Source: Nibrella saemangeumensis (GTDB lineage: Bacteria > Bacteroidota > Bacteroidia > Cytophagales > Spirosomataceae). Taken from it: 64,000 nucleotides of DNA. The notes beneath the pieces are model-generated. The model was given only the letters and a program-made list of their open reading frames with translations. It was not told the DNA's origin and did not search any database. Numbering within the stretch: position 1 is the stretch's first letter; each line of letters opens with the position of its first letter. The position numbers were made by a program, and so were the translations under genes. Below, piece after piece: positions 49,095 through 58,266 of this stretch. The stretch lies in NCBI RefSeq assembly GCF_039541915.1, contig NZ_BAABHD010000083.1:124001-188000 (forward strand). Direction: 5' to 3'.

Positions 49095-49607
49095 CTACTG
49101 CTTAAACCACTCGGCGTACATCACATAATTGTTTGCCGTCCGCATAAAGATTTCTTCCAGTTCGGGGGTAACGTTCTTCAGCAGACGGGCGGGGTTGCCT
49201 GCGTAAACGGAGCCGGGCGGTACCCTGGTGTTTTGGGTAACAATTGCGCCGGCGGCAATAATGGAGCCAGTGCCGATATTGGCTCCGTCCATCACAATAG
49301 CGCCCATGCCAATCAGGACTTTATCCTCAATGGTGCAGCCGTGGACAATGGCGTTGTGGGCAACGGAGACGTAATTGCCGATGGTGGTCTTAAAGCGCTG
49401 GTACGTGCAATGAATTACGGCTCCGTCCTGTACGTTGCAGCGGTCACCCATCGTAATCGAGTTTACATCTCCCCGCACCACGGCATTGAACCAGACGGTG
49501 CAGTCGCGGCCCATAATAACTTCGCCGACGATGGTCGCGTTATCGGCAAACCAGCAGTTCTCGCCGAATAGGGGATGGATGCCGCGAACAGGTTTTATCA
49601 GAGCCAT
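49095..49607 (-). CDS. Gamma-class carbonic anhydrase-like hexapeptide protein
   Basis: 170 residues of left-handed beta-helix hexapeptide repeats. It has the three metal-binding His (in AVIHCTY and AHNAIVHGC) and the typical opening FGENCWFADNATIVGEVIMGRDCTVWFNAVVRGDVN. It is probably a cytoplasmic gamma-CA family member (YrdA-like) whose physiological activity is uncertain. Its upstream region overlaps the terminator of the macroglobulin gene, which lies between them. Confidence 0.9.
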   Translation of the reverse strand: MALIKPVRGIHPLFGENCWFADNATIVGEVIMGRDCTVWFNAVVRGDVNSITMGDRCNVQDGAVIHCTYQRFKTTIGNYVSVAHNAIVHGCTIEDKVLIGMGAIVMDGANIGTGSIIAAGAIVTQNTRVPPGSVYAGNPARLLKNVTPELEEIFMRTANNYVMYAEWFKQ

Positions 49608-49645
49608 ACAGAATCAAGGTTTTCGCAAAGTTGCAAAAAGCGCAC

Positions 49646-49679
49646 AAAAAAAGCGGTAATACTGCGCAGTAGCACCGCT
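49646..49679 (-). terminator. Terminator of the alpha-2-macroglobulin gene
   Basis: AGCGGT/ACCGCT and the inner TACTGC/GCAGTA form a long stem with one small bulge (49652-49679). On the minus strand a T run follows. Confidence 0.8.
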
Positions 49680-49694
49680 GATTGATAACGTTGA

Positions 49695-52600
49695 TCAATT
49701 AACCCTCAATGCCCCGGCTCCGTTATAGCTCCGCAATTCCGGATTGTACATCGCGTCGGCGGAGACCAGCCCTACTACAAAGTTTCCTTTTGATACGGCT
49801 CTGACGAGGTAATAGAACGTCCGTTCGCTGCCGTCGGCATCGGTGTAGAAGTTGATACGGTCGTCGCGCACGTCGAAGTGTTCGGGTTTGGTGGGCTTCT
49901 GAATCCACGGCATATCCCGCGGCTCGGTCAGGCGTGGGTTTTCGATTTCGAACCCGGCGGGCAACAGGTCGGTAATCACCACATTGTCGACCGTCAAACC
50001 GCTTGTACTGGTCAGGGTGATTTTTACCACCACCAAATCATTCTGCCGGACGCTGCTGAGCGGCTGCCCGTCGCGGCTGAGGTAGGTCCGGCGCACCCGC
50101 AGGCCGTTGTCCTGCTCCGGTATTTTGCCGGACGCCGGTACGCCTTCGCTCTGCCCGAAGTAATACACACTGCCGGAACCCTGGGCGTTTAGTGTCACAG
50201 CGGCTCCGGTAGCCAGCCGGTTCAGGCGCAGGTCGGCTCCGGTAAACGTGCCGAGGGCTTTGCCGTTCTGGATGAGGGTGGCGGTAACGGTTCCGGCTAC
50301 GGTTTTGTGAGCCAGTTTGCCCAAGGCCAGAAACGCAAAAGCCGCTTCCTGCGTGTTGATGTACTGCGTTTGCCGGAGCGCCGTGGAGAGCTGCCGGGCC
50401 AGCGTCGGGATTTGCAGGTTATCGGGGTCGGTATCTACCAGCGTATGCAGCGTAAGGGCCAGGTTACGCAGGGGAGAGGCCAGACTACCACCAGTCTGCC
50501 GCCTTCCGGTATTGTCGGCGTATTGCTTAGGCAGCAGGGCCTGGTAACTGCGGGTATCGACTATCCGGTAAAAAGCCGATGCCAGCAGGTAGCGGCTATC
50601 GGGCGTCAGCAGATTGCTGTTCTGCTTGTAGTAGTTCATGGCCGGGCGGTTAGGCACACCCGCCAGCGACAGCACGTACAGACCATACAGATTGCTCCGG
50701 CTGGCGACCTTGCGCACGGTGCGGCCGCCGGCTTCGTCAAATCGCATCTCCTCTTCGGTAGCCGGGTTGCTGGTGCGGCTGGTCAGGTAGTCGATGGCTT
50801 TGCTGAACACCGCGTTGCGCACTTCATAGCCGGCCTGCCGGGCTTCGGTGAGGAAATGCACGGCGTAGGCGCTAATCCAGATTTCCTCCGGTGTGTTGAC
50901 CTCCACCCGATTACCACCCCGGACCACCGTGGTAACCGTAGTGCCCGGCCACATGCTGAAACCGCCATGGTGCAGCTGCATGCTTTCAATCTTCTGAATG
51001 GCCTGCCGTACGTTGGTGGAGGGGTTAAGGTCGCTCTCGCCCGCCCGCACGAAATACACGGTACCGGAGCCAACGTTACGGGCTAAATCGGCAAAGTAAA
51101 TCTGCGGCAGCGCCTTTGAGATGGTCTGCTCCAGACAGCCGTGCGGATAGCCCAGCAGGTACGATAACTCCCGGCCGAACTGCGCCACCGGCGAGCGGCT
51201 GACTACGAGGCTGGACCGGCCGGTACCGGGCAGAAAACCACCCGCCAGGTTTATCGCCTGACTGCGCCCGGCCGCTACCGAACCGGCCACGGTTGTCTTT
51301 TGCAGTGAAGCCGCCGGCCGAACGGTGATGTCTGTCTTTTCTGTAAAGCGCTCGCCCAGACCATTGACGGTAATCAGTACTGAGCCGGGACCAATGGCCT
51401 GCTGCGCTTTTACCCGGAACACCGCTCGTGTTTCGCGGCCGGGCTGTATGGTCAGGCTGCGGGAGGTCAGGCTGTCGGCCGATAATGGCCCGGTCAGGCT
51501 CAGGGTGGCCGTAACGGGCGCGGGCTTGTTGGTGGTGTTGCTCAGGTTTACCGGCAGTTCTACCTCGTCGCCGGGGCTGAGGAAGCGGGGCAGACCGGTA
51601 CTGATGACAATCGGATCGGCTACTTTCATGCTGGCTGCGGCCGAGCCGAAGGCATTGCCTTTGTACGCCACCGCCATCACCCGCAGACCGCCGGAGAACT
51701 GCGGAATATCGACCGTGAACTCGGCCTCGCCGTTGCCGCCCGTCGTGAGCACACCGCTCCAGAACGAAACCAGATTGACCCGGCCGTTGCTGAGCGGATT
51801 TACCCGCCGTTGCAGGTCGTAGCCATCACCGCCGACGCTGGAGGTTGACGCCAGCGACAGCTCCGGGAACAGCAAGGCATACAAATCGTGACTGCCTACT
51901 TCCAGCGCCCGTTTCTGGTAAAAGAAGCCGTGAATATCCGGCGTCTGGAAATTCTTTATCTGCAAAATACCTTCATCGACCACCGCCAGCGTCACCTGCG
52001 TATTGGGCTTTGTTTTCACCCGAATGGTCTGCTTGGTTTTGGAGCGCGACTGCGTAGCGGCCGTAATCGCTACCGGCAGTTTGGTATCGGTATCGCTGAC
52101 CGGCACCGGGGCAAAACCGTGAGCCACCGTCAAGGGCAGGTTGGTGTTATCCATCGGCCGGATGAGCGTGGCCGTTACGTACACATTGGGCAGGTGCTCG
52201 TCCTTGACGGAAAAGCTCCATTCGGCCGATTTGTTGTCGGTAGTCAGCCAATAGTGTTCCTGCACCCGGTTGCGCTCGACGGTCACCAGCAGTTTGCCGT
52301 TGAAGGGCGCTTTGAACAGAACTTTTACCTTGTCGCCCGTGGTATAGGCGGGTTTGTCGAATTCCATCAGCACCTGCCCCTCGGAACTGACCTCAAACGA
52401 GGAGGCCTGCGTACTACCGTAGCCATACGCGTAGAAGGGTACCGCCGTATAGCCCGTGCCCGATTCTTCGCCCGGACGCGACCGGCGCACCCGAATCTCG
52501 TATTCCCCCGATACGGTCGGTACGTAGCGGAATGAGGCCAGCCCCGGCCTGTTTTTGTCGCTGCGGAACGTAAGGGTATTGCTGTATACCGGCTTTTCGC

Positions 52601-55199
52601 GCCGTTTGGTGGTGTAGCGGTACTGGTCGTACTGCTTTTCGATAACCGTCTGGTACTCGTACCGGACCACTTCCACGGTCGCTGTGGCATCGGGCCGGGG
52701 TTTGCCGTCTTTATCCAGCGCTACCAGTTCCACCGACAGAGGTACATTGGTGGACACGTAACGGTCGGCCAACCGGACACCGAAGAAGGTTTCCTGGGTT
52801 AGAATGTCCATACGCCGGAGCCGGTTTACGGGGCGGCCGTTTTCGTCGAATACCGTCACAAACAGCTTGCCTTCCAGCAGACCGATGTCCTGGTAGGTAG
52901 CCGGAAGTTGAAAACGCTCCGTAGCCTGGCCGTTGGCATTGGTCTTTCCCTGCCGCAGGTCTTTCTGGAACACCGTCTCGTTTGGAATATCGAATACGTA
53001 TTCCTCAAAGCCTTTTGGCACAAAGGCTTTCTGCTTCAGTTGAAGCTCCATTTCGTAGGTTCGGTCGGCGGCCGGCGGACCGAACAGGTTCTGCGCCGTA
53101 GCCGACAGCGTGATGGTTTGACCGGTTTGGTAGGAGGTCCGGTCGGTCAGTACATCCACTTTGATGCGGTCGGGAATAAACTCTTCCACGCTTACCGGCT
53201 GCGAAGCCAGCAGGGTTTCGTTGGCGTTCAGGACCTCAATGGTGTAGGTGCCCGTAACGGCGGCCGGGTCGAGGGCAATATCCGTGGCAACAGCTCCCTC
53301 GGTATTAGTCGTTTTGCGTAACGCCCGGTATTCGCGACCGTTGGGCATGAGTACCCGGATGGTCAGCGGTATTTCGCCGACGCTTTGCCATTGCTGGGTA
53401 CGTACAATGGTGTTAAAATGGATGGTTTCGCCGGGACGGTAAATGTTGCGATCCCCGTAGATGAACGCTTCAAAACCGGAGGCATTATCACGTTTGCCTT
53501 CCACGTCAAATCGAGAGGTTTCGATGCGGGAGTCGGGCAGCGACAGAAAGTTGAAGTCTTCGTTGGTGCGGGCCGTCAGCATGGCTATTTTAAAACCGGG
53601 TGCTTTTTCGCTCACCTTCTCAAATCGGGCCAGCCCTTTACCATCCGTTTTGGCCGTGGCTACCGACTGATTGTTGGTACTCACCAGCGTGACCTCTACA
53701 TCCGATAGCGGCTCGGCCGTTCGGATGGAGTTAGCAAACACCAGCACGTCATCTGCTGTCTGCCGGGTAATCAGCCCGATATCCGACACCGATACCAGCT
53801 GACTGGCGTTTAGGTAAGCAGACTCTTTGGACCCTACCGTCACCACGTATACGCCCCGCTGGCCACCCGGCTGGTTAGGCAAAGCCACGTTCAGCGCTGA
53901 AACGCCCCGGACTTTCGGCAGATCGTTGGTAGCAATGGTTTTGTTGACCAGAATGTCGCTGAACTGGTTTTGATCATCATCGTTATATACAAAATTGCCT
54001 GAGGGCACCCATTCTTCCCCGCGCTGGGTATACTCCTCGAAGCGGCCCAGGCGGAGGTAATGCAGCAGGTTGTTTTCGTACACTTTGGCAATTTTCACCT
54101 GCACCTGCGGCACGTTCACGATGTTCAGGCCGATGTTGCGCGGCCCTTTAGACGACAGGTAAAGAGCTTTCTTCGTGGCAAAACGGATACTGGCCGGCAT
54201 TTTACCAAAAAACAGGTCTCGGCTCACCGGCTCTTCCAGCCGGGTATTCAACACCCCCCGAATCTGGTCCGTCAGCGTCAGCACGTAGTTGTCCGTTTCG
54301 GAAAAGGTACCCCGAATGATAAATCCATTTTTGGTGAGCTCGGCGGTGGTGTTTACCTGTGGTTGCAGGCTATAATACTGGTTTACATTCTCCGGCTGCA
54401 GCTCCTGCGTGGTGATAACCCGGACATAGCCCTGGTTCTGCTCAAAGCCCGTCTGCACATCCACGACCTCAACGCGGTAGCGCGACGGCAGGCTGGCCGA
54501 TTGCTCCAGTGCCTCGCTGGTCTGGTAGGAGGTATTCAGCACCTTTACGCCTTTATCAACCCGCACCGTCAGCGGCTGCTCGTTGCGTTCTGCCGGAGCG
54601 TTGGTTACCGTAAAATCCACGCTGCTGGTTTCTCCGCCCACCACCACCTGAGCCGGCAGGGCTTTCCCTTCAGCCGACAGCGCCAGCTTACCGCCGACCT
54701 CCGGTGCGTTGACCGAGTAGTTAAAATTCAGCCTGACTTTGGCCACCGGCTGCCCGCTTTCCGGCGACCGGCTCCACCAGCTTTCGGTGCTGGTCAGTTG
54801 CAGATAAGGGGTGTGAAAGGCAATTTCATCGCCCGATACGCTCAGATCTTTATGTTCCTCCCGGTTCAGCAGGGCGTCGGTGAGTTCGGCGCGGTAGCTG
54901 GTAGCCGGGTCGAAGGCGACGGCGGGGGAAAATACCACTTCGTTGGGAGCTACCCACCGGAACTTACCGCGCACCGCCGGTTTGAAGCGTACATACTGAA
55001 CAGAGTCCCACTCATTCAGGCGGCTTTCGGGAACCAGGTTCTTGTTAAAGGTAAACGTCAGGTTTTGCGTACGCTGCACTTCATCCTCGAAGTTGCGGCC
55101 GACGACCGAAACGGTATTGGAGAGCCGGGCGCAATGCCAAAACAGGAGCCCTGACACAGCCAGTGCCAGCGAAGCTTTCAGAATGCGGTGGGAGTTCAT
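49695..55199 (-). CDS. Alpha-2-macroglobulin family protein
   Basis: 1834-residue exported macroglobulin, a large bait-type protease trap of the periplasm. MG-type beta domains fill the N-terminal half (with YGDRNIYRPGETIHFNTIV as the MG2 hallmark). YPHGCLEQTISKALPQIYF holds the intact CLEQ thioester motif, followed by an alpha-helical thioester domain (ISAYAVHFLTEARQAGY) and a final MG domain. The N-terminus has a signal with a Cys (LLFWHC) but only a poor lipobox. In Proteobacteria the homologue (YfhM) pairs with penicillin-binding protein 1C; here pbpC lies two genes upstream on the same strand. Confidence 0.93.
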   Translation of the reverse strand: MNSHRILKASLALAVSGLLFWHCARLSNTVSVVGRNFEDEVQRTQNLTFTFNKNLVPESRLNEWDSVQYVRFKPAVRGKFRWVAPNEVVFSPAVAFDPATSYRAELTDALLNREEHKDLSVSGDEIAFHTPYLQLTSTESWWSRSPESGQPVAKVRLNFNYSVNAPEVGGKLALSAEGKALPAQVVVGGETSSVDFTVTNAPAERNEQPLTVRVDKGVKVLNTSYQTSEALEQSASLPSRYRVEVVDVQTGFEQNQGYVRVITTQELQPENVNQYYSLQPQVNTTAELTKNGFIIRGTFSETDNYVLTLTDQIRGVLNTRLEEPVSRDLFFGKMPASIRFATKKALYLSSKGPRNIGLNIVNVPQVQVKIAKVYENNLLHYLRLGRFEEYTQRGEEWVPSGNFVYNDDDQNQFSDILVNKTIATNDLPKVRGVSALNVALPNQPGGQRGVYVVTVGSKESAYLNASQLVSVSDIGLITRQTADDVLVFANSIRTAEPLSDVEVTLVSTNNQSVATAKTDGKGLARFEKVSEKAPGFKIAMLTARTNEDFNFLSLPDSRIETSRFDVEGKRDNASGFEAFIYGDRNIYRPGETIHFNTIVRTQQWQSVGEIPLTIRVLMPNGREYRALRKTTNTEGAVATDIALDPAAVTGTYTIEVLNANETLLASQPVSVEEFIPDRIKVDVLTDRTSYQTGQTITLSATAQNLFGPPAADRTYEMELQLKQKAFVPKGFEEYVFDIPNETVFQKDLRQGKTNANGQATERFQLPATYQDIGLLEGKLFVTVFDENGRPVNRLRRMDILTQETFFGVRLADRYVSTNVPLSVELVALDKDGKPRPDATATVEVVRYEYQTVIEKQYDQYRYTTKRREKPVYSNTLTFRSDKNRPGLASFRYVPTVSGEYEIRVRRSRPGEESGTGYTAVPFYAYGYGSTQASSFEVSSEGQVLMEFDKPAYTTGDKVKVLFKAPFNGKLLVTVERNRVQEHYWLTTDNKSAEWSFSVKDEHLPNVYVTATLIRPMDNTNLPLTVAHGFAPVPVSDTDTKLPVAITAATQSRSKTKQTIRVKTKPNTQVTLAVVDEGILQIKNFQTPDIHGFFYQKRALEVGSHDLYALLFPELSLASTSSVGGDGYDLQRRVNPLSNGRVNLVSFWSGVLTTGGNGEAEFTVDIPQFSGGLRVMAVAYKGNAFGSAAASMKVADPIVISTGLPRFLSPGDEVELPVNLSNTTNKPAPVTATLSLTGPLSADSLTSRSLTIQPGRETRAVFRVKAQQAIGPGSVLITVNGLGERFTEKTDITVRPAASLQKTTVAGSVAAGRSQAINLAGGFLPGTGRSSLVVSRSPVAQFGRELSYLLGYPHGCLEQTISKALPQIYFADLARNVGSGTVYFVRAGESDLNPSTNVRQAIQKIESMQLHHGGFSMWPGTTVTTVVRGGNRVEVNTPEEIWISAYAVHFLTEARQAGYEVRNAVFSKAIDYLTSRTSNPATEEEMRFDEAGGRTVRKVASRSNLYGLYVLSLAGVPNRPAMNYYKQNSNLLTPDSRYLLASAFYRIVDTRSYQALLPKQYADNTGRRQTGGSLASPLRNLALTLHTLVDTDPDNLQIPTLARQLSTALRQTQYINTQEAAFAFLALGKLAHKTVAGTVTATLIQNGKALGTFTGADLRLNRLATGAAVTLNAQGSGSVYYFGQSEGVPASGKIPEQDNGLRVRRTYLSRDGQPLSSVRQNDLVVVKITLTSTSGLTVDNVVITDLLPAGFEIENPRLTEPRDMPWIQKPTKPEHFDVRDDRINFYTDADGSERTFYYLVRAVSKGNFVVGLVSADAMYNPELRSYNGAGALRVN

Positions 55200-55222
55200 G
55201 GTGTAGAATTTGCCTGATAACG

Positions 55223-55256
55223 AAAAAACCCACGCTTAAGGTAAGCATGGGTTTTT
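55223..55256 (-). terminator. Terminator after the DUF4440 gene
   Basis: AAAAACCCA(C)GCTTA pairs with TAAGC(A)TGGGTTTTT around AGG (one mismatch), with T runs on both strands. Confidence 0.8.
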
Positions 55257-55283
55257 ATATTGCCAGTTCGCTTTAGTAAAAGG

Positions 55284-55718
55284 TCAGAGCATAGGCGAGA
55301 GGTGCACGCTGGCTACTTTCCAAAGCCCGCCCTGCTTTACGGTAACAACCGTAAAAGCGACGGTATTATCCATGATGCGCCCCTGTACACTTAATTTTGC
55401 TTTCCAGTTACCGGTGGCAATTGCAGCGTTATCGTTATAGGTACGGGTGAGCAGGTTGGATACCGAGGCATTATCGACAACCAGATAGCCCCCGCCGACA
55501 GCCTGAACGAGCATGTCCCGGTCTATCAGGCGCCCGTCGAAGCTGGTGATGGTAAAATCGCTGGCCAGCAGTTGTGACATGGAGTTGCTGTCTTCGTCAA
55601 GCATGGCCTTAAAGAAGCCATTGGTCGCAGCCGTTGGATCTTGAGCGTTGGCCGTTGTTTGGGCAATAGCTGAAATGCTGATAACCAAAGTGGCTATCAA
55701 AGAAAGCACTGTTTTCAT
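55284..55718 (-). CDS. Exported DUF4440/SnoaL-like protein
   Basis: 144 residues with signal peptide MKTVLSLIATLVISISAIAQ and an NTF2-like fold: AATNGFFKAMLDEDSNSMSQLLASDFTITSFDGRLIDRDMLVQAV, then strands ending LWKVASVHLSPML. Such proteins are often substrate-binding or polyketide-type cyclase-like; no catalytic residues stand out. It sits between pbpC and the macroglobulin gene but has its own terminator, so any shared function is uncertain. Confidence 0.75.
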   Translation of the reverse strand: MKTVLSLIATLVISISAIAQTTANAQDPTAATNGFFKAMLDEDSNSMSQLLASDFTITSFDGRLIDRDMLVQAVGGGYLVVDNASVSNLLTRTYNDNAAIATGNWKAKLSVQGRIMDNTVAFTVVTVKQGGLWKVASVHLSPML

Positions 55719-55787
55719 GAAAAATGACGTTAGGGATTACAGATTAAGTCCGAAAAGTACAAAAAATAGCGGAAAAGCTTATACTGT

Positions 55788-58121
55788 TTATAGACTCTTA
55801 ATGAGAATTTGAATATCAGCGTGACGGCCTCTGTCATCGGCGCAGGAAATTTTTAGCGCACCCGGCCGGGGTTTGAAGAACACCGCTTCGGTGGGCCGGG
55901 CTTTGCGGTACAGCTTGTCGTTGAGGTACCAGTATACCGCACGGACTTCATTACTAGCCTGACAACTCAACTGCATATCGGCCGGCGCTTTCGGGTCTAC
56001 GAAATACTCGCTGCGGTCGTTGGGGCTGGCAATAAACGGGGCCATATGCTGGTCTGCACCCGGTTCAAAGATGCGCTCGCAAGCCGGATTATGCACCGGA
56101 ATGGCCGCGTATGGAATCCGCTTCAGCTGATAATACGCAATCAGTTCCGGTGACAGATTAGGGTAGAGCCGCTGCACAGAGCCGCTGTCGGGCAGGCAGT
56201 GCGCACAGTAGCTGAGGGTACCCGCCGGGTTGGTGAATACGGTCTTCTGGTGCTGACAGCGCTGGTAACGGGTTACGCCCATGATGTAATAATCAACCGC
56301 CCAGCTGGTGCAGAATTCGCCCGGTACGGCTCCGCTCTCCGGACAGATGGCCCGACTGGCAATGCTTTTCGGCGGCAGAAACCAGCCTTTGGGTGAGTTG
56401 TAATCAATCGTGTTGAAAATCTGAAACAGCAGGGGCGTCGCTGTATTGGCCCCGCTGAGTTCCGGTACGCCTTCGCCGGAGAAATTGCCAACCCATATGC
56501 CAACGGTATAATGCCTGTTATAGCCGATACTCCACGCATCGCGCCGACCGTAGGAGGTGCCGGTCTTCCAGGCAATGCGGGGCAGGTGGTAGCTGTTGTC
56601 GAAGTTGTTGGGCAGGTCCGGGCGGGTAATCTGGGTGAGCGTATTTGTGACGAGGAAAGCTGCTTCGGGCGAGATGAGTGGGGTACCTGCTGCCTGAGAA
56701 GCCGAGGCCGTCAGGTTTATACTTTTCAACTGCCCTTCGTTGGCGAATACGGTAAACAGCCGCGTCATTTCTTCCAGCGTAACCCCGCAGCCACCCAGAA
56801 TCATAGACAAGCCCAGGTCCTTCGACTGCTTTTGAATGGTCGTAAACGCTGCTTTCTGGAGCAGACCGGTGAAGGCTGGGGTGCCGACTTCCTTCAGCAG
56901 CTTAACGGCCGGGATATTCAGCGAGTTGGCCAGGGCGAATTCAGCCGTTACGGCCCCGTTAAAGCGCTGGTCATAGTTGCCGGGCTCGTAGCCGCCGAAG
57001 TTGGTGGGTACGTCGTTCAATTTACTTTTCGGTGTAATCAGTCCCTTATCAAATGCCAGCGCGTACAGCATCGGCTTCAGTGCACTTCCGGGGGAGCGCA
57101 CCGCCCGCACCCCATCGACCTGCCCGCCGTCCAGCGCATTGGCAAAATCGGCCGAGCCGACGTAAGCCTCAACGTTCATAGTCTGATTATTGATGATCAG
57201 CACGGCGGCATTGTGAATGTTCAGCGCCCGCATCCGGTTGACGTAATTCTGCACCAGTTGCTCGGCGGCTGCCTGTACCGCCGGCCGTATGGTTGCCTGC
57301 ACGATGGGCATACCGGGATTCTCTTTGCTGAGCCGTAACGCCAGGTGAGGAGCCTGCCGGGGTGCCTTGCGCCGACGGGCGGTCAGCGGCTCCTCCAGCG
57401 CATCGGCAATGACGGACGAGTCAAAGACACCCGCCTGCTCAAAGCGCCGGAGCCACCGGTTCCGCTCCTGCACCACATAGGCATTCCTGGTGCCCAGCCG
57501 CAGGCTCGACGGCCGGTTCGGGATGATGGTAAGCGTAGTGATTTCGGCCAGACTCAGCAGCTTTGGCTGCTTGCCAAAGTACAGCAATGAGGCTGATTTC
57601 AACCCTTCGATGTTGCTGCCGTAAGGGATCAGGTTGAGGTACAATTGCAGAATCTCGTCTTTGGAGTAATGCAGTTCGAGCTGCAGCGCCCGGAAGGCTT
57701 CAAAAAGTTTACTGCTATAAGTTCGTTGCCGGGGTTCCAGCAGCCGCACTACTTGCATGGTAATGGTGGATGCACCCGACGTACGACGGCCACTGAACAG
57801 GTTTTTACCGGCAGCCCGGAATAAGGCCAGCGGGTTAATGCCGGGATGGTAGAAGAAGAACCGGTCCTCTTTATAGACAATGGCTTTGCGGAGATTCGGG
57901 GTGATTTCCGGTAGTTCGGCGTATAGCCGCCACTTATCCTGTCGGTTTAGGAATGTGTGGAGAATGGTGCCGTCGGCGGCTGTAATGATGGGCGAGTAGT
58001 CAATGCGGGTGTTGAAGGGAAAGAGGATATCCAGCAGCAAAAAGACCAGCAGCAGACCGCCCGCTAGTTTTATCCAGAGCGGTCTCAGGAGTCGTTTGGT
58101 GATGCTGATTATTTTTTTCAA
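55788..58121 (-). CDS. pbpC: Penicillin-binding protein 1C
   Basis: 777-residue inner-membrane peptidoglycan synthase. TM near 15-35; GT51 transglycosylase (about 60-230) with YKEDRFFFYHPGINP and the motif GASTITMQVVRLLEPR; transpeptidase (about 300-580) with SPGSALKP (SxxK), SLN and KTGTSYGRRDAW (KTG); and the C-terminal BiPBP domain typical of PBP1C. Its link with the macroglobulin gene is known in other bacteria and is thought to protect the periplasm when the outer membrane is breached. Confidence 0.93.
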   Translation of the reverse strand: MKKIISITKRLLRPLWIKLAGGLLLVFLLLDILFPFNTRIDYSPIITAADGTILHTFLNRQDKWRLYAELPEITPNLRKAIVYKEDRFFFYHPGINPLALFRAAGKNLFSGRRTSGASTITMQVVRLLEPRQRTYSSKLFEAFRALQLELHYSKDEILQLYLNLIPYGSNIEGLKSASLLYFGKQPKLLSLAEITTLTIIPNRPSSLRLGTRNAYVVQERNRWLRRFEQAGVFDSSVIADALEEPLTARRRKAPRQAPHLALRLSKENPGMPIVQATIRPAVQAAAEQLVQNYVNRMRALNIHNAAVLIINNQTMNVEAYVGSADFANALDGGQVDGVRAVRSPGSALKPMLYALAFDKGLITPKSKLNDVPTNFGGYEPGNYDQRFNGAVTAEFALANSLNIPAVKLLKEVGTPAFTGLLQKAAFTTIQKQSKDLGLSMILGGCGVTLEEMTRLFTVFANEGQLKSINLTASASQAAGTPLISPEAAFLVTNTLTQITRPDLPNNFDNSYHLPRIAWKTGTSYGRRDAWSIGYNRHYTVGIWVGNFSGEGVPELSGANTATPLLFQIFNTIDYNSPKGWFLPPKSIASRAICPESGAVPGEFCTSWAVDYYIMGVTRYQRCQHQKTVFTNPAGTLSYCAHCLPDSGSVQRLYPNLSPELIAYYQLKRIPYAAIPVHNPACERIFEPGADQHMAPFIASPNDRSEYFVDPKAPADMQLSCQASNEVRAVYWYLNDKLYRKARPTEAVFFKPRPGALKISCADDRGRHADIQILIKSL

Positions 58122-58137
58122 TCTTTGATTTCTTTAT

Positions 58138-58184
58138 TAACCACAAAGGCGCTAAGAAAACGCAGAGGGCGCAAGGAAAAGTAA
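58138..58184. repeat. Repetitive intergenic element
   Basis: A purine-rich stretch with repeated GGCGC-AAG units (AAAGGCGCTAAGAAAACGC and AGAGGGCGCAAGGAAAA), of a type that occurs dispersed in intergenic regions of Bacteroidota and related groups, from memory. It lies upstream of pbpC and of the divergent MBL gene. Confidence 0.35.
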
Positions 58185-58266
58185 GAAAATTGTTGATAAT
58201 TTTTCAGGGTTGGACCTCTATTGTCTAAAGTCCGGTGTCTAACGTCCCTTTTCAAATAAGAGTCTG

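Noticed and set aside
54060..55154. Long plus-strand open frame opposite the macroglobulin gene
   Set aside because: Basic, His/Arg/Gln-rich, without start signal or domain; the macroglobulin on the minus strand is clear.
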